A stretch of DNA of 64,000 bases from Collimonas arenae. GTDB lineage: Bacteria > Pseudomonadota > Gammaproteobacteria > Burkholderiales > Burkholderiaceae_D. This document shows positions 49,332 through 58,699 of this stretch, piece after piece (within the stretch, counting starts at the first letter, position 1; each line of letters opens with the position of its first letter). A program made the position numbers and the translations under genes. The notes beneath the pieces were generated by a model. That model saw nothing but the letters and a program-made list of their open reading frames with translations. It made no database searches and had not been told where the DNA came from. The stretch covers positions 3,294,620 through 3,358,619 of the forward strand of contig NZ_CP013233.1 in NCBI RefSeq assembly GCF_001584165.1, read 5' to 3'.

Positions 49332-50465
49332 ATGAAAAAGTCGCTTTTAGCGCTGGCTGTCCTTGGGACCATGGGATCTGTAAATGCGGCATACGCGCAA
49401 TCCAATGTCACTATTTATGGCTTGATCGATGCCACCATCAGCACCGTCAATCACGCCGACAGCAACGGCGATCGCCTGACCAGCATCCCGGTCGCCTGGT
49501 TCAGCGGCAACCGCATCGGCTTCCGCGGCGCGGAAGATTTGGGCAGCGGCCTCAAAGCCATTTTCAAACTGGAAGCCGAATTCGTAGTAGGCACCGGCGA
49601 AATGGATACACCGGGCGTACTGTTTAACCGCGACGCATGGGTTGGCTTGCAAGACAACACTTTCGGCCAGATCACATTGGGCCGCCAAAACACGCTGGCG
49701 CGCGATTTTTCGCAGGTCTACGGCGATGCGTACGGCTCCAAGCTCGGATTGGAAGAAGGCGGCTACACCAACAACAACAATTTCAAGCAACTGATTTTCT
49801 ACTCGGGCAGCGCTACCGGCACTCGCTATGACAATGGCCTGGTCTGGAAGAAAGTGTTCAGCAACGGCATAGTGGCCGGCCTCGGTTACCAGTTCGGCGA
49901 AACTGCCGGCGCATTCTCCCGCAACACCACTAAATCGGCGGCCATCGGCTACAACGGATCGAATTTTGTGGTTTCCGGTTTCGTCAACGAAGCAGATGTC
50001 GGCAACGGCATCTCCAACAGCACCGAAAAGCACAAGTCCTACTCGCTGGGTGGCAGCTACATTTTCGATCTGGTGCGTTTGAACGCCGGCTACTTCCATT
50101 ACACGGCAGAGCAAGGTGCTCTCGGCCAGCGTAAGGACAATGCGTACACCGTATCGGCCAAGTTCACGCCACAAGGTTCGTTCGATTATGAAATCGGTTA
50201 CCAGGTGATGAAGGCTGACAACGCTGCTTACAACGCAGCCGGCACCAGCACACTGAGCGCCTACGCTGACGCCAGCGCCTCGACCGCGACCGGTAGCGGC
50301 AACAAGAAAACTCTGTACGGTTCGACCTTCTACCATCTGTCGAAACGTACTGAACTGTATGTCGCCGCCGACTATATGAAACTTAGCGACGGCTATCGCG
50401 TCGGTTCCGCCAACGGTTTCAAGAACCAGACTGAATTTGCGCTAGGCATGCGTACCCGCTTCTAA
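49332..50465 (+). CDS. Gram-negative general porin
   Basis: A 377-residue outer-membrane porin with a signal peptide (MKKSLLALAVLGTMGSVNAAYA). The mature start QSNVTIYGLIDATI and the PIVAWF-like and GNRIGFRGAEDLGSGLKAIF segments mark the betaproteobacterial 16-stranded trimeric porin family. The protein ends in Phe, needed for Bam insertion. CTGGAGA precedes the ATG. It lies downstream of tctDE and ends in a strong terminator. Substrate preference cannot be predicted. Confidence 0.94.
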   Translation: MKKSLLALAVLGTMGSVNAAYAQSNVTIYGLIDATISTVNHADSNGDRLTSIPVAWFSGNRIGFRGAEDLGSGLKAIFKLEAEFVVGTGEMDTPGVLFNRDAWVGLQDNTFGQITLGRQNTLARDFSQVYGDAYGSKLGLEEGGYTNNNNFKQLIFYSGSATGTRYDNGLVWKKVFSNGIVAGLGYQFGETAGAFSRNTTKSAAIGYNGSNFVVSGFVNEADVGNGISNSTEKHKSYSLGGSYIFDLVRLNAGYFHYTAEQGALGQRKDNAYTVSAKFTPQGSFDYEIGYQVMKADNAAYNAAGTSTLSAYADASASTATGSGNKKTLYGSTFYHLSKRTELYVAADYMKLSDGYRVGSANGFKNQTEFALGMRTRF

Positions 50466-50513
50466 TCCCTCACGGTTCTTCCTCTCAGATCATTGAGAGG
50501 AAGGCAGCAAGCG

Positions 50514-50548
50514 AAGCTGGCATTGACCCCGGTCCATGCCAGCTTTTT
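50514..50548 (+). terminator. Intrinsic terminator of the porin gene
   Basis: AAGCTGGCAT pairs with ATGCCAGCTT over 10 bp around a 12-base loop and is followed by T. A smaller hairpin (CCTCTCA/TGAGAGG) lies 20 bases earlier. Confidence 0.88.
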
Positions 50549-50703
50549 CATTTCCGACCAGAAATGATCGGCTTATGCGGCCTCAGTAACAGCTAAGTCT
50601 CCGCAACTATTCTGTAATACGACGGTCTCAACCCCGCTCATCTGCGCCCCGCCTTACAGCTATCCACGCAGCAAACTCACTGTCATTCAAATATCGGAAA
50701 TCG

Positions 50704-51306
50704 ATGGAAGAACTCAATCAAACCCTGTTCCTGCTGATCAACGCAAATAAAAACGCCACCCCCAATCCGATCCTGCTCGACGCAGCCCTCGTCTGCGCCG
50801 AACTGCTGATCTTCCTGATTCCGATTTCGTTGCTGCTGAGCTGGCTGCGCGGCGGCGAACAGACCCGCAAGCTGATGCTGGAAGCGGTGGTTGCAGGCGT
50901 CGTCGGTTTATCGATCAGCCTGGTCATCGGCATGCTGTGGAATCATCCAAGGCCGTTTGTAATCGGCCTCGGTAGCAATTTGCTGGCGCACTCTCCCGAT
51001 TCGTCATTCCCCAGCGATCACCTGACTTTACAATGGTCGGTCGCCTTCAGTTTCCTGTTGCATCAACGCTTGCGCAAGATCGGCCTGGTGCTGAGCCTGC
51101 TTGGACTGCCGATGGCATGGGCGCGCATTTATCTCGGTGTCCATTTTCCACTCGACATGGTCGGTGCGGCGCTGGTCGCCATCATCAGCGCACGGTTGAG
51201 CCATCGCTGTGCATCGTGGCTAATCGGCCCCTTGTTTCGATGCGTGTCGCGCATCCATGGCTTTGTATTTGCACCATTGATCCGGCGCGGCTGGATGACG
51301 AAATAG
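50704..51306 (+). CDS. PAP2-family membrane phosphatase
   Basis: A 200-residue inner-membrane protein with about five helices and the PAP2 catalytic motifs NHPRP, FPSDH and ARIYLGVHFPLD, which hold the active-site Arg, His and Asp. The size and motif spacing fit BcrC-like undecaprenyl diphosphate phosphatases, which recycle the peptidoglycan carrier. Other members act on phosphatidylglycerol phosphate, so this choice is inference. It stands alone. Confidence 0.88.
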   Translation: MEELNQTLFLLINANKNATPNPILLDAALVCAELLIFLIPISLLLSWLRGGEQTRKLMLEAVVAGVVGLSISLVIGMLWNHPRPFVIGLGSNLLAHSPDSSFPSDHLTLQWSVAFSFLLHQRLRKIGLVLSLLGLPMAWARIYLGVHFPLDMVGAALVAIISARLSHRCASWLIGPLFRCVSRIHGFVFAPLIRRGWMTK

Positions 51307-51339
51307 CGCCCACTCCATTGCGTAGGACGGTAACGACGA

Positions 51340-52563
51340 TCAAACTACGCCCTGCTCCCGCAGCAGCGCGATCTGCTCAGGATTGCGGCCGATGGATGCC
51401 AGCACTACATCCGTATGCTGTCCCAGTTCCGGCCCGACCCAATTGGTCTGTCCCGGCGTCACCGAAAGTTTCGGCACGATGCCTGGCAAGTCGATAGGCT
51501 GCCCATCCGGCAACACATGCTGCTGGATCATGTCGCGCGCGCGGAAATGCGGGTCCTGGTGGATATCGGCGGCAGTATAGACTTTGCTACTCGGTACCTC
51601 GGCTTGCTCCAGCACCTGCAGCACGTGCTCCAGATCGTGTTGCGACGTCCACTCGGCAATTGCAGCGTCGATCATGTCATTGTTCTGCGCCCGGCCATCG
51701 TTGCGCGCCAGGCTCGGATCTTCAGCCAGGTCACTGCGGCCAATGGCATGCATCAGACGCTTGAAGATGCTGTCGCCGTTACCGGCGATGATCACGTAGT
51801 GCTCGCCGTTCGCATCACTGCGGCAAGGGTATGTACTGGACGGCGAAATGCCGGGAAAACTGGCGCCTGTGCGCTCGCGCACGAAACCAAACTCGGCGTA
51901 TTCGGGAATCAGGCTTTCCATCACCCCGAACACCGCTTCATACAAGGCGATGTCGATGAACTGTCCTTTGCCGCCATTTGCCTTGAGATGATGCATCGCC
52001 AGCAGCGCACCGATCACGCCATACAGCGACGCCAGCGTATCGCCGATGCTGACGCCGACGCGCACCGGCGGCCGGTCTGGATAGCCGGCCAGGTTGCGCA
52101 GGCCGCCCATCGATTCAGCGATCGCTGCAAAACCGGGACGCGCATGATACGGGCCATCCTGTCCATAACCCGAGACCCGGACCATGATCAGGTTCGGATT
52201 GATTTTCGATAACTCATCCCAGCCCAGCCCCCAACCTTCGAGTGTGCCTGGACGAAAATTCTCGATCACGATATCGGCATCCTTGACCAGGTCGCGTACG
52301 ATTTGCTGGCCTTGCGCCGACTTCAGGTTCAGTGTCACCGACTTCTTGTTGCGACTCTGCGAGTACCACCATAGCGAGGTGCCGTTATGCAGCTTGCGCC
52401 ACTTACGCAAAGGATCGCCGTCTCCCGGCGATTCGATCTTGATCACTTCAGCGCCGAACTGGCCCAGCAGGCTGGCGGCGTAAGGTCCGGCAATCAGGGT
52501 GCCGAGTTCGATTACCTTGACACCTTGGAGAGAGGATTGCTGATTGACGGGGACGTTGTTCAT
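51340..52563 (-). CDS. CaiB/BaiF family CoA-transferase
   Basis: A 407-residue class III CoA-transferase. The N-terminus VKVIELGTLIAGPYAASLLGQ and IKIESPGDGDPLRKWR are followed by NKKSVTLNLKSAQGQ and the FRPGTLEGWGLGW segment, whose neighbourhood holds the catalytic Asp. It moves CoA between carboxylic acids by a formyl-CoA-transferase-like mechanism and resembles succinyl-CoA-dependent dicarboxylate CoA-transferases. It differs clearly from the AMACR-like homologue at 36.5 kb. No pathway genes lie next to it. Confidence 0.87.
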   Translation of the reverse strand: MNNVPVNQQSSLQGVKVIELGTLIAGPYAASLLGQFGAEVIKIESPGDGDPLRKWRKLHNGTSLWWYSQSRNKKSVTLNLKSAQGQQIVRDLVKDADIVIENFRPGTLEGWGLGWDELSKINPNLIMVRVSGYGQDGPYHARPGFAAIAESMGGLRNLAGYPDRPPVRVGVSIGDTLASLYGVIGALLAMHHLKANGGKGQFIDIALYEAVFGVMESLIPEYAEFGFVRERTGASFPGISPSSTYPCRSDANGEHYVIIAGNGDSIFKRLMHAIGRSDLAEDPSLARNDGRAQNNDMIDAAIAEWTSQHDLEHVLQVLEQAEVPSSKVYTAADIHQDPHFRARDMIQQHVLPDGQPIDLPGIVPKLSVTPGQTNWVGPELGQHTDVVLASIGRNPEQIALLREQGVV

Positions 52564-52807
52564 TTTCCTGATGGTTTAAAATGTGGATAGAAAGACAGGT
52601 GCCAGCCGCGCGCAGATAGCTGCCGTGGCGCAACAGCAACAATCGGCTGCAACCTCGTCGGCTCGCTTCCGAGCACTCTCGCCCCGCCGCGAGGCAATGT
52701 GAACAATTCTACAGAATTGCCAACATTTGCAACCAGAAGTAACTCCTTTTGGCGGATATTATGGTGGGGATTATGATTAAATCACTGATAAATGTGTAGG
52801 ACATATC

Positions 52808-53155
52808 ATGAAGAAACTTGCTCTATTGGTATTGGCCGCTGCAGGGTTGATGGCAACCAGTTCCGCTAGCTTTGCCTATGGCTACGGCTATTATGGGCAT
52901 GGCGGTTTTTATGGTCCGCGCGTCGGCATCACCATCGGCGGACCGCTGTATTGGGGCCCTCCGCCAGTGTATTATGCGCCGCCGCCGGTGTATTACGCGC
53001 CGCCAGTCTACGTAGCTCCCGAACCGCAGACCTATATTGAAAAAGCACCTGACTATGCATACTACTGCCCTAGTCCGGCTGGCTACTACCCACAAATTCC
53101 ACGCTGCCCGAAGGGCTGGATGAGGGTAGCACCGAACGATTCCCAACCTAGATAA
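52808..53155 (+). CDS. Small secreted Tyr/Pro/Gly-rich protein
   Basis: A 115-residue protein with a signal peptide (MKKLALLVLAAAGLMATSSASFA). A Gly/Tyr stretch and repeated PPPVYYAP units come next, and the C-terminal YYCPSPAGYYPQIPRC segment continues to KGWMRV. The two cysteines could form a disulfide. This architecture recurs in small envelope proteins of beta- and gammaproteobacteria without known function. It is cotranscribed with the lipoprotein gene starting 17 bases after its stop. Confidence 0.82.
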   Translation: MKKLALLVLAAAGLMATSSASFAYGYGYYGHGGFYGPRVGITIGGPLYWGPPPVYYAPPPVYYAPPVYVAPEPQTYIEKAPDYAYYCPSPAGYYPQIPRCPKGWMRVAPNDSQPR

Positions 53156-53172
53156 GCATAAGGCGGTGTGTG

Positions 53173-53748
53173 ATGATTAACGGAACAACCAAGGTAATCG
53201 CGGCTTCAATGGCCGTGCTGCTGTCCGGCTGCGTTACCGCGCCGACAGGACCAAATGTCATGGCGCTGCCTGGCGCCGGTAAAAGCTATGAACAGTTCCG
53301 CAATGATGAGGCAGACTGCCAACGTGCCGCCCAAGACCGTATAGGGCCATACGCGCCGCAGGCCGCTGCCGATAATGCCGTAGGCACTGCCGCAGCCGGG
53401 ACGGTGATTGGTGCCGCAGCCGGCGCCTTGATCGGCGCAGCAACCGGACGCGCCGGTGCGGGTGCCGCTATCGGTGGCGGCGTTGGTTTGCTGGCCGGCA
53501 GCTCGGTCGCCGGCGACTCGGCATCGCGCAGCAGCTATGGCATGCAGCGCCAGTACAACAACGTGTACACGCAATGCATGTACGCCAAGGGCAATCAGGT
53601 TCCGGTCTCCGGCGGCTACGCCAACAATCGCCGCCAGTATGCCCCACCGCAGTATGCGCCGGCGCCACAATATTCGACGCCGCCTGATTACTACCCGCCG
53701 CAACCACGCGGCAATTACGGTCCACCACCGGATTACGCACCTTACTGA
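53173..53748 (+). CDS. Glycine-zipper lipoprotein
   Basis: A 191-residue precursor with a lipobox LLSGC (Cys about residue 17). A Gly/Ala-zipper membrane segment (AAAGALIGAATGRAGAG) precedes a YTQCMYAKG motif and a Pro/Tyr-rich tail ending PPPDYAPY. Glycine-zipper proteins insert in or bridge envelope layers. The exact role is unknown. ATG 53173 is favoured over the adjacent GTG. The Pro/Tyr-rich tail is similar in style to the preceding gene product, which suggests that the two work together. Confidence 0.85.
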   Translation: MINGTTKVIAASMAVLLSGCVTAPTGPNVMALPGAGKSYEQFRNDEADCQRAAQDRIGPYAPQAAADNAVGTAAAGTVIGAAAGALIGAATGRAGAGAAIGGGVGLLAGSSVAGDSASRSSYGMQRQYNNVYTQCMYAKGNQVPVSGGYANNRRQYAPPQYAPAPQYSTPPDYYPPQPRGNYGPPPDYAPY

Positions 53749-53764
53749 TCACGGAAAATCAAAC

Positions 53765-53802
53765 AAAAAGCCTGAATACACGAAAGTGATTCAGGCTTTT
53801 TT
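53765..53802 (+). terminator. Intrinsic terminator of the small envelope operon
   Basis: AAAGCCTGAAT pairs with ATTCAGGCTTT over 11 bp, with an A-run before it and six T after it. Confidence 0.92.
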
Positions 53803-53860
53803 ACGTCAGGACGGGACACAGATCACCCCCGAACAGAACTCACATCACAGGCAGTTCTCG

Positions 53861-53890
53861 AAAAACCCGGCCAGGTATCTTTTGGCCGGG
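53861..53890 (-). terminator. Intrinsic terminator of the kinase-regulator operon
   Basis: On the minus strand CCCGGCCA pairs with TGGCCGGG and TTTTT follows, 40 bases past the kinase stop. Confidence 0.85.
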
Positions 53891-53929
53891 ATTCCCTGCG
53901 TGGAATTCCTCCCGTCCCAACTTTCTTGC

Positions 53930-55288
53930 CTATCCCCTTGCAGGCAAGCGCAACGTTACTTCCAGGCCGCCCTCGGGATGATTGTGCAGTTCGAGCACAG
54001 CTCGGTGATTCTCTGCGATGTTGCGGGCGATGGTCAGTCCCAGACCTGTGCCGCCGGTGTCGCGCGAGCGGGATGTCTCAAGTCTGAAGAACGGATCGAA
54101 TACCACTTCCAGCTGATCTGCCGGAATTCCCATCCCGCCATCGCGAATCGTAATGACGATATCGCTGCCGTCGCGCGCCACCTTCAGACGGGCGTAACGT
54201 CCGTATTTGATCGCATTGTCGACCAGATTGGTCAGACAGCGCCGCAACGTATTTGGCTGCGCCATGATCGAGGCGCGGGTGCTGCCTTCCAGCGTCACAT
54301 CCTGCCTCGCATCGACCGCATCGGCGCAAACACTGTCGAGCAGCGAATCGATGTCCAGCATTTGCATCACTTCCGCGGAATCCATGCTGCGCGCCAGATC
54401 CAACCCCTCGCGCACCATGCTTTGCATGACCGCCAGGTCCTCCAGTAATTTATGGCGCAACTCGCCGTCGCTGACTTTTTCCAGACGCAGGCGCAGACGG
54501 GTCAACGGCGTTTGCAAATCGTGAGTAATCGCCGCCAGCATGTGGGTGCGATGCTGTATCTGGCGCTTGATGCGCGCTTGCATGGCGTTGAAGGCGGCGG
54601 CAGCCTGTCGCACCTCGGTGGGCCCGGTTTCATCCAGTGGCGGCCGGTCGATATCGCTCCCCAGGCTGCCGGCCGCATTGGCAAGATGCTGGATCGGCCG
54701 CGCCGTCATTTTGGCCACAATGAATGCCAGAATGCCGATCAGCAGCAGGAACAAGGCGAAATACGGAGACAGGAAAGGCATGCCTGGAGGCCGTCCAGGA
54801 GGGCTGCCCGGGTCGCGCATCATCCGCAACTTGACCTTGAGCAAAGCGCCATCCTTGAGACTCACGTAGACCACCTGGCATTCGTCGATGCGACGGAATT
54901 CGGGCCCACGGCGATCACGCAATTTACAGTCGGTCTGCTTCGCTACGGTCACGCGGCGGTCCCCGCCGAGCCGGGTTTTCAACAGTGTAGTCAGTGTTGG
55001 ATTGTCGTCGACTGCATGTTCGGTGTCCTTGACCAGACTCGCTTCAAGGCCGAAATTTTCGCCCGTGCGCAATACAAGCGCGCGCATTTCAGGGCCAACG
55101 TTATCGATTGAGTAGACGATTTGCTCAACCCGCTCGGCAATCCGGAATTCATACAACTCCTTGAATGCCTTGCGCTTCTCATTATCGGCCAGCCAGCTGG
55201 TAGTGCCGGCGGCGACCAGGATCCCCGCCAGCAAAATCAGGAACACCCGGTTCGCAACCGAGCCAAGAAAATTTCTCACGGACGGCAT
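53930..55288 (-). CDS. Sensor histidine kinase (EnvZ/RstB/BaeS-like)
   Basis: A 452-residue kinase with helices at about 12-32 and 172-194 around a periplasmic domain of about 140 residues, then a HAMP domain. The H-box THDLQTPLTRLRLRLE carries His256, and the ATPase has NLVDNAIKYG and a GGTGLGLTIARNI motif. It follows the regulator gene by 57 bases. With a Spy-like chaperone and mdtABC next door, the gene set resembles the BaeSR envelope-stress regulon of E. coli. The actual signal is inference. Confidence 0.88.
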   Translation of the reverse strand: MPSVRNFLGSVANRVFLILLAGILVAAGTTSWLADNEKRKAFKELYEFRIAERVEQIVYSIDNVGPEMRALVLRTGENFGLEASLVKDTEHAVDDNPTLTTLLKTRLGGDRRVTVAKQTDCKLRDRRGPEFRRIDECQVVYVSLKDGALLKVKLRMMRDPGSPPGRPPGMPFLSPYFALFLLLIGILAFIVAKMTARPIQHLANAAGSLGSDIDRPPLDETGPTEVRQAAAAFNAMQARIKRQIQHRTHMLAAITHDLQTPLTRLRLRLEKVSDGELRHKLLEDLAVMQSMVREGLDLARSMDSAEVMQMLDIDSLLDSVCADAVDARQDVTLEGSTRASIMAQPNTLRRCLTNLVDNAIKYGRYARLKVARDGSDIVITIRDGGMGIPADQLEVVFDPFFRLETSRSRDTGGTGLGLTIARNIAENHRAVLELHNHPEGGLEVTLRLPARG

Positions 55289-55345
55289 TCCTTTTCTACT
55301 TCCGCCGCGCAGCCGACAACAGAATGGATTGATACAGTCGGCGCA

Positions 55346-56068
55346 TCATGACTCGACTGTCACCGTGGTCGCCAGCACATAGCCCTCATTGCGCACGGTC
55401 TTGATGATCACCGGCGTGCGCGCATCGTCGCCTAGCTTCTGGCGCAGGCGGCTGATCTGGATATCGACCGAGCGGTCGAATGGATCGGATTCGCGGCCCT
55501 GCGTCAATTCGAGCAACTGGTCGCGATTGAGCACGCGATTAGGATGATCCAGAAATACCTTGAGAATGCGGTATTCTGCCCCCGACAAAGCCACCACCAG
55601 TCCTTCGTTGTTGACCAGATGGCGCGCGATGAGGTCCAGTGTCCAGCGTCCAAACTGGATTTGCTGCGCCTCTGGCGACGCCATGTTCGGCGGCAGCGCC
55701 TGGGTGCGGCGCAGTACGCTGCGAATCCGCGCAAACAATTCGCGCGGCTCGAACGGCTTGGACAGGTAATCGTCGGCGCCCATTTCGAGGCCGAGAATGC
55801 GGTCCAACGGTTCGCCGCGCGCCGTCAGCATGATCACCGGGATATTCGAATCGGCACGCAGGTTGCGGCACAGCGTCAGGCCATCTTCGCCGGGCAATGT
55901 CAGATCCAGAACGATCAAATCAACCCGCGCTTCCGACAGCACTTTGCGCATGTCGTTGCCATTGGTCGCGATCAAGGTGCGAAAGCCGTTGGCGTCCAGG
56001 TATTCCGCCAACAAGGTGCGGATTTCGTGATCATCGTCGACCACCAGTATGTGAGCAGCAGTTTCCAT
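55346..56068 (-). CDS. OmpR-family response regulator
   Basis: A 240-residue regulator starting METAAHILVVDDDHEIRTLL. The phospho-acceptor is Asp55 in IVLDLTLPGEDG, with Thr in MLTARGE and Lys in SKPFEP. The winged helix ends IIKTVRNEGYVLATTVTVES. The open frame extends 113 codons upstream without family similarity, so the ATG at 56068 is used. It is divergent from the Spy/CpxP-like gene and is its likely regulator. Confidence 0.9.
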   Translation of the reverse strand: METAAHILVVDDDHEIRTLLAEYLDANGFRTLIATNGNDMRKVLSEARVDLIVLDLTLPGEDGLTLCRNLRADSNIPVIMLTARGEPLDRILGLEMGADDYLSKPFEPRELFARIRSVLRRTQALPPNMASPEAQQIQFGRWTLDLIARHLVNNEGLVVALSGAEYRILKVFLDHPNRVLNRDQLLELTQGRESDPFDRSVDIQISRLRQKLGDDARTPVIIKTVRNEGYVLATTVTVES

Positions 56069-56431
56069 ATGCGTAATTATCCTAGTAACTGCAGTTAAGC
56101 CGAACATGCTCCAATAGTACGGCCAAACGAAAAACATCGATATACATGAGATGAATGACGAACTATCCCATGTTAACAATTCCAGCCCCGTCAGGTAACA
56201 ACATCGCTCCCCGTTGAGATTTCCTGGATTATGACAATTCAGCGCCAGAAAAACGATAGTAATTTGTATATTGGCATATCTGCCACGCGAATGGACACTT
56301 TGCGATACAAAGCAAACTCCTCGCCATACACATGGATACAAAGCCGGGGCACCATGAAAAATCGCCGACACACCTCTGCGGTTGAATAGGAATTGTGCGG
56401 ATTGCACTCAAATTCATGGAAGGATTTCATT
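56069..56431. other. Divergent intergenic region between regulator and Spy-like gene
   Basis: This 363-base stretch must hold both promoters, but I see no convincing -35/-10 pair. It has a TTTGC/GCAAA inverted repeat near 56300 and scattered GTAAC/GTTAAC words. None matches the known CpxR or BaeR boxes well enough to call. Confidence 0.3.
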
Positions 56432-56932
56432 ATGTTCACGCTTCGCAAACAAATATTGATCGGCGTTACAGCACTGAGTTTTGCTGCCATGGGCGTGACT
56501 GCCTACGCACAACAGGCTGACGGTCCTGTCGGCCGCCATGCGCCGACACCGGAACAGCAAGCCAAATTCGCCGCCAATATGGCAAAACGCCAGGCAAAAT
56601 TGCATGACGATCTGAAGATCACACCAGACCAGGAAGCGGCATGGCAGACGTTCCTGGGCAAGATCAAGCCGGTCCGTCCAGAAGGTGCGCCACCACGTCC
56701 GAACAAGGAAGAATGGGCCAAGCAGACCGCTCCAGAGCGCCTGGATCACCAGATGGAATTCCTGAAACGCGCTGAAGCCCGCCTGGCCGAGCACACCGCG
56801 GCCGTCAAGGAATTCTATGCAGTTCTGACACCGACACAGCAAAAGACCTTTGACGAGCACTTCAACAAAATGATGAAACATCGCTTCGGTCATCGTGGCT
56901 TTCATCAAGGCGGACCGGAAGGCCGTCCATAA
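56432..56932 (+). CDS. Spy/CpxP-family periplasmic chaperone-like protein
   Basis: A 166-residue precursor with a signal peptide ending near AYA (residue 27). The mature part is a charged alpha-helical cradle with the LTXXQ-type motifs DLKITPDQEAAWQTF and FYAVLTPTQQKTFDEHF, and it ends in a His/Gly-rich tail (KHRFGHRGFHQGGP) that could bind metal. GGAAGGA lies 7 bases before the ATG. Spy and CpxP bind unfolded periplasmic proteins and can adjust stress sensing. It is divergent from a two-component system and precedes mdtABC. Confidence 0.88.
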   Translation: MFTLRKQILIGVTALSFAAMGVTAYAQQADGPVGRHAPTPEQQAKFAANMAKRQAKLHDDLKITPDQEAAWQTFLGKIKPVRPEGAPPRPNKEEWAKQTAPERLDHQMEFLKRAEARLAEHTAAVKEFYAVLTPTQQKTFDEHFNKMMKHRFGHRGFHQGGPEGRP

Positions 56933-56983
56933 TTGAAACAAGGAGGATTCCCCTTGGGCAGGCTAAGCGCCAGCCAGATTGAA

Positions 56984-57046
56984 GGTCACAGAAGCAGCAT
57001 ATCGCGTTGTGCCGGTTCCGGCACAAACAAAGGCGCTTCTGTGACC
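56984..57046 (+). other. Nested double inverted repeat between spy-like gene and mdtA
   Basis: The outer arms GGTCACAGAAGC (56984-56995) and GCTTCTGTGACC (57035-57046) are a perfect 12-bp match. Inside lies a second perfect 9-bp hairpin, TTGTGCCGG-TT-CCGGCACAA (57007-57026). No T-run follows. The element lies 51 bases past the spy-like stop and 230 bases before mdtA. It may be a 3' end structure, a regulatory RNA fold or a small mobile repeat remnant. A further hairpin, CTGCTGA/TCAGCAG, lies at 57205-57228. No gene is seen in the rest of this gap. Confidence 0.6.
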
Positions 57047-57275
57047 TCGCCGTTTACCACACAAGTCGATCCAGCCCGCATTGCCGTCCGCCACGTCAGC
57101 GACTACACTGCTGCGTTAGCACTCTTTCATTAAATTGAAACAATTTCCAATAAATACACACGGCGGTAAAATTTACTCGCTAAACTCGTGTCTTTAAATT
57201 CCGTCTGCTGAGCGCCGGTTTTCAGCAGAATTACGCATTGCATCTGACCCCATTCTGACTGACCTCCTGCCTGCG

Positions 57276-58682
57276 ATGACTACTACACCCACTCCAAAAG
57301 CCGATCAACATCCCCCGCTGCAAAGCCGGACCGCCACACTGCAAAATCAACATCAGGGCGGATTCATTCGCGGCTGGATGTGGCTGATAGTGGTTGTTGT
57401 ACTGGCGCTGGCCGCTTACCTGATCTGGGGACGTAGCCACCAATCCGCCGACGCGACGGCGGCCAAATCGGGGCAAGCGGCCGGAGGCGGCGGCAAAGGC
57501 GGCAAGCGCGGCGCATTTGCCGGCGCCGGTGGGCCACTGCCGGTCGGTGTGGCGGCCGCAAAAACCGGCGACATCAACATCTATCTGTCGGGCCTCGGCA
57601 GCGTTACTCCTGAAGCCACCGCGATCGTCAAAAGCCAGGTTAGTGGCACATTGATGAAACTGCATTTCAAGGAAGGGCAGATCGTCAAGGCTGGCGATTT
57701 GCTGGCAGAACTGGATCCACGGCCCTATCAGGTGTTGGTGAAGGAAGCAGAGGGCCAGTTGATCAAGGACACCGCCCTGCTGAAGGCAGCGCAAATCGAT
57801 TTGCAGCGCTATCGCACGCTGTTGGCGCAAGATTCCATCGCCAGCCAGCAGGTGGATACCCAGGCGGCGCTGGTCAAGCAATACGAAGGCACCGTCCGAT
57901 CCGATGAAGGCACACTCGACAACGCTCGCCTGCAACTGACTTATTCCCGGATCACCGCACCGATCAGCGGCCGCCTTGGCCTGCGCCAGGTAGACCTCGG
58001 CAATCTGGTGCAGACCAGCGATACGAACGGCATCGTCGTCATTACCCAGCTGCAGCCGATTACGACCGTTTTCAGCATCCCGGAAGACAATATTCCAAGC
58101 GTGATGAAGCAGATCCAGGCGGGCAAGAAGCTGCCAACCGATGTCTGGGACCGCGATCAGCGCAACAAACTGGACAGCGGCAGCCTGCTGACCATCGACA
58201 ACCAAGTTGACAGCACCACCGGCACGGTCAAGCTGAAAGCGGAAACGCCGAATGCCAACTATGCCTTGTTCCCGAATCAGTTCGTGAATGCGCGCCTGCT
58301 GCTCGATACACTCCGCAACGCCACCGTCATCCCCAATGCTGCGATCCAGCGCGGCTCCAGCGGCAATTTCGTGTACGTGGTCAAACCCGACCATACCGTC
58401 ACCATCCGTCAAGTGACAGCCGGTCCGGTCGAAGGTGAATCGACAGCGATCAACAACGGCATCGCCGTCGGCGAAACAGTCGTCATCGACGGTATCGACA
58501 AGCTCAAGGAAGGCGCCAAAGTAGAGCCTATCGCACGTGACGGCTCCGTAGCTGCAGCTACTGCCGCAGGCGGCGCTGCGGCAGGCGCCCATAAAGGTGG
58601 CCACCGCCATCGGCAAGATGCCAGCGCCGATGCAGCCGCCAGCAGCGCGCCAGCCAGCGCCGCCAATCGCAACGGTCAATAA
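57276..58682 (+). CDS. mdtA: RND efflux periplasmic adaptor MdtA
   Basis: A 468-residue membrane fusion protein with an N-terminal anchor helix (about 33-51) and a Gly/Lys-rich linker. The lipoyl/hairpin domain has [29 protein letters not shown], and the barrel segment [21 protein letters not shown] is typical of MdtA. A low-complexity His/Ala-rich C-terminus is added. It links the MdtBC pump to an outer-membrane channel. The ATG at 57276 has only a weak ribosome site. mdtB follows after 17 bases. Confidence 0.93.
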   Translation: MTTTPTPKADQHPPLQSRTATLQNQHQGGFIRGWMWLIVVVVLALAAYLIWGRSHQSADATAAKSGQAAGGGGKGGKRGAFAGAGGPLPVGVAAAKTGDINIYLSGLGSVTPEATAIVKSQVSGTLMKLHFKEGQIVKAGDLLAELDPRPYQVLVKEAEGQLIKDTALLKAAQIDLQRYRTLLAQDSIASQQVDTQAALVKQYEGTVRSDEGTLDNARLQLTYSRITAPISGRLGLRQVDLGNLVQTSDTNGIVVITQLQPITTVFSIPEDNIPSVMKQIQAGKKLPTDVWDRDQRNKLDSGSLLTIDNQVDSTTGTVKLKAETPNANYALFPNQFVNARLLLDTLRNATVIPNAAIQRGSSGNFVYVVKPDHTVTIRQVTAGPVEGESTAINNGIAVGETVVIDGIDKLKEGAKVEPIARDGSVAAATAAGGAAAGAHKGGHRHRQDASADAAASSAPASAANRNGQ

Positions 58683-58699
58683 CCGGTTTTGAAGAACGC

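Noticed and set aside
53456..54448. A 330-codon plus-strand frame
   Set aside because: It overlaps the lipoprotein gene in another frame, runs through two terminators and opposes the kinase gene.
56354..56389. Tiny ORF MKNRRHTSAVE before the Spy-like gene
   Set aside because: Eleven codons with only a weak GGGGC ahead and no other support.
56069..56431. CpxR or BaeR binding sites in the divergent region
   Set aside because: GTAAC-like words occur but neither spacing nor sequence fits the published boxes well.
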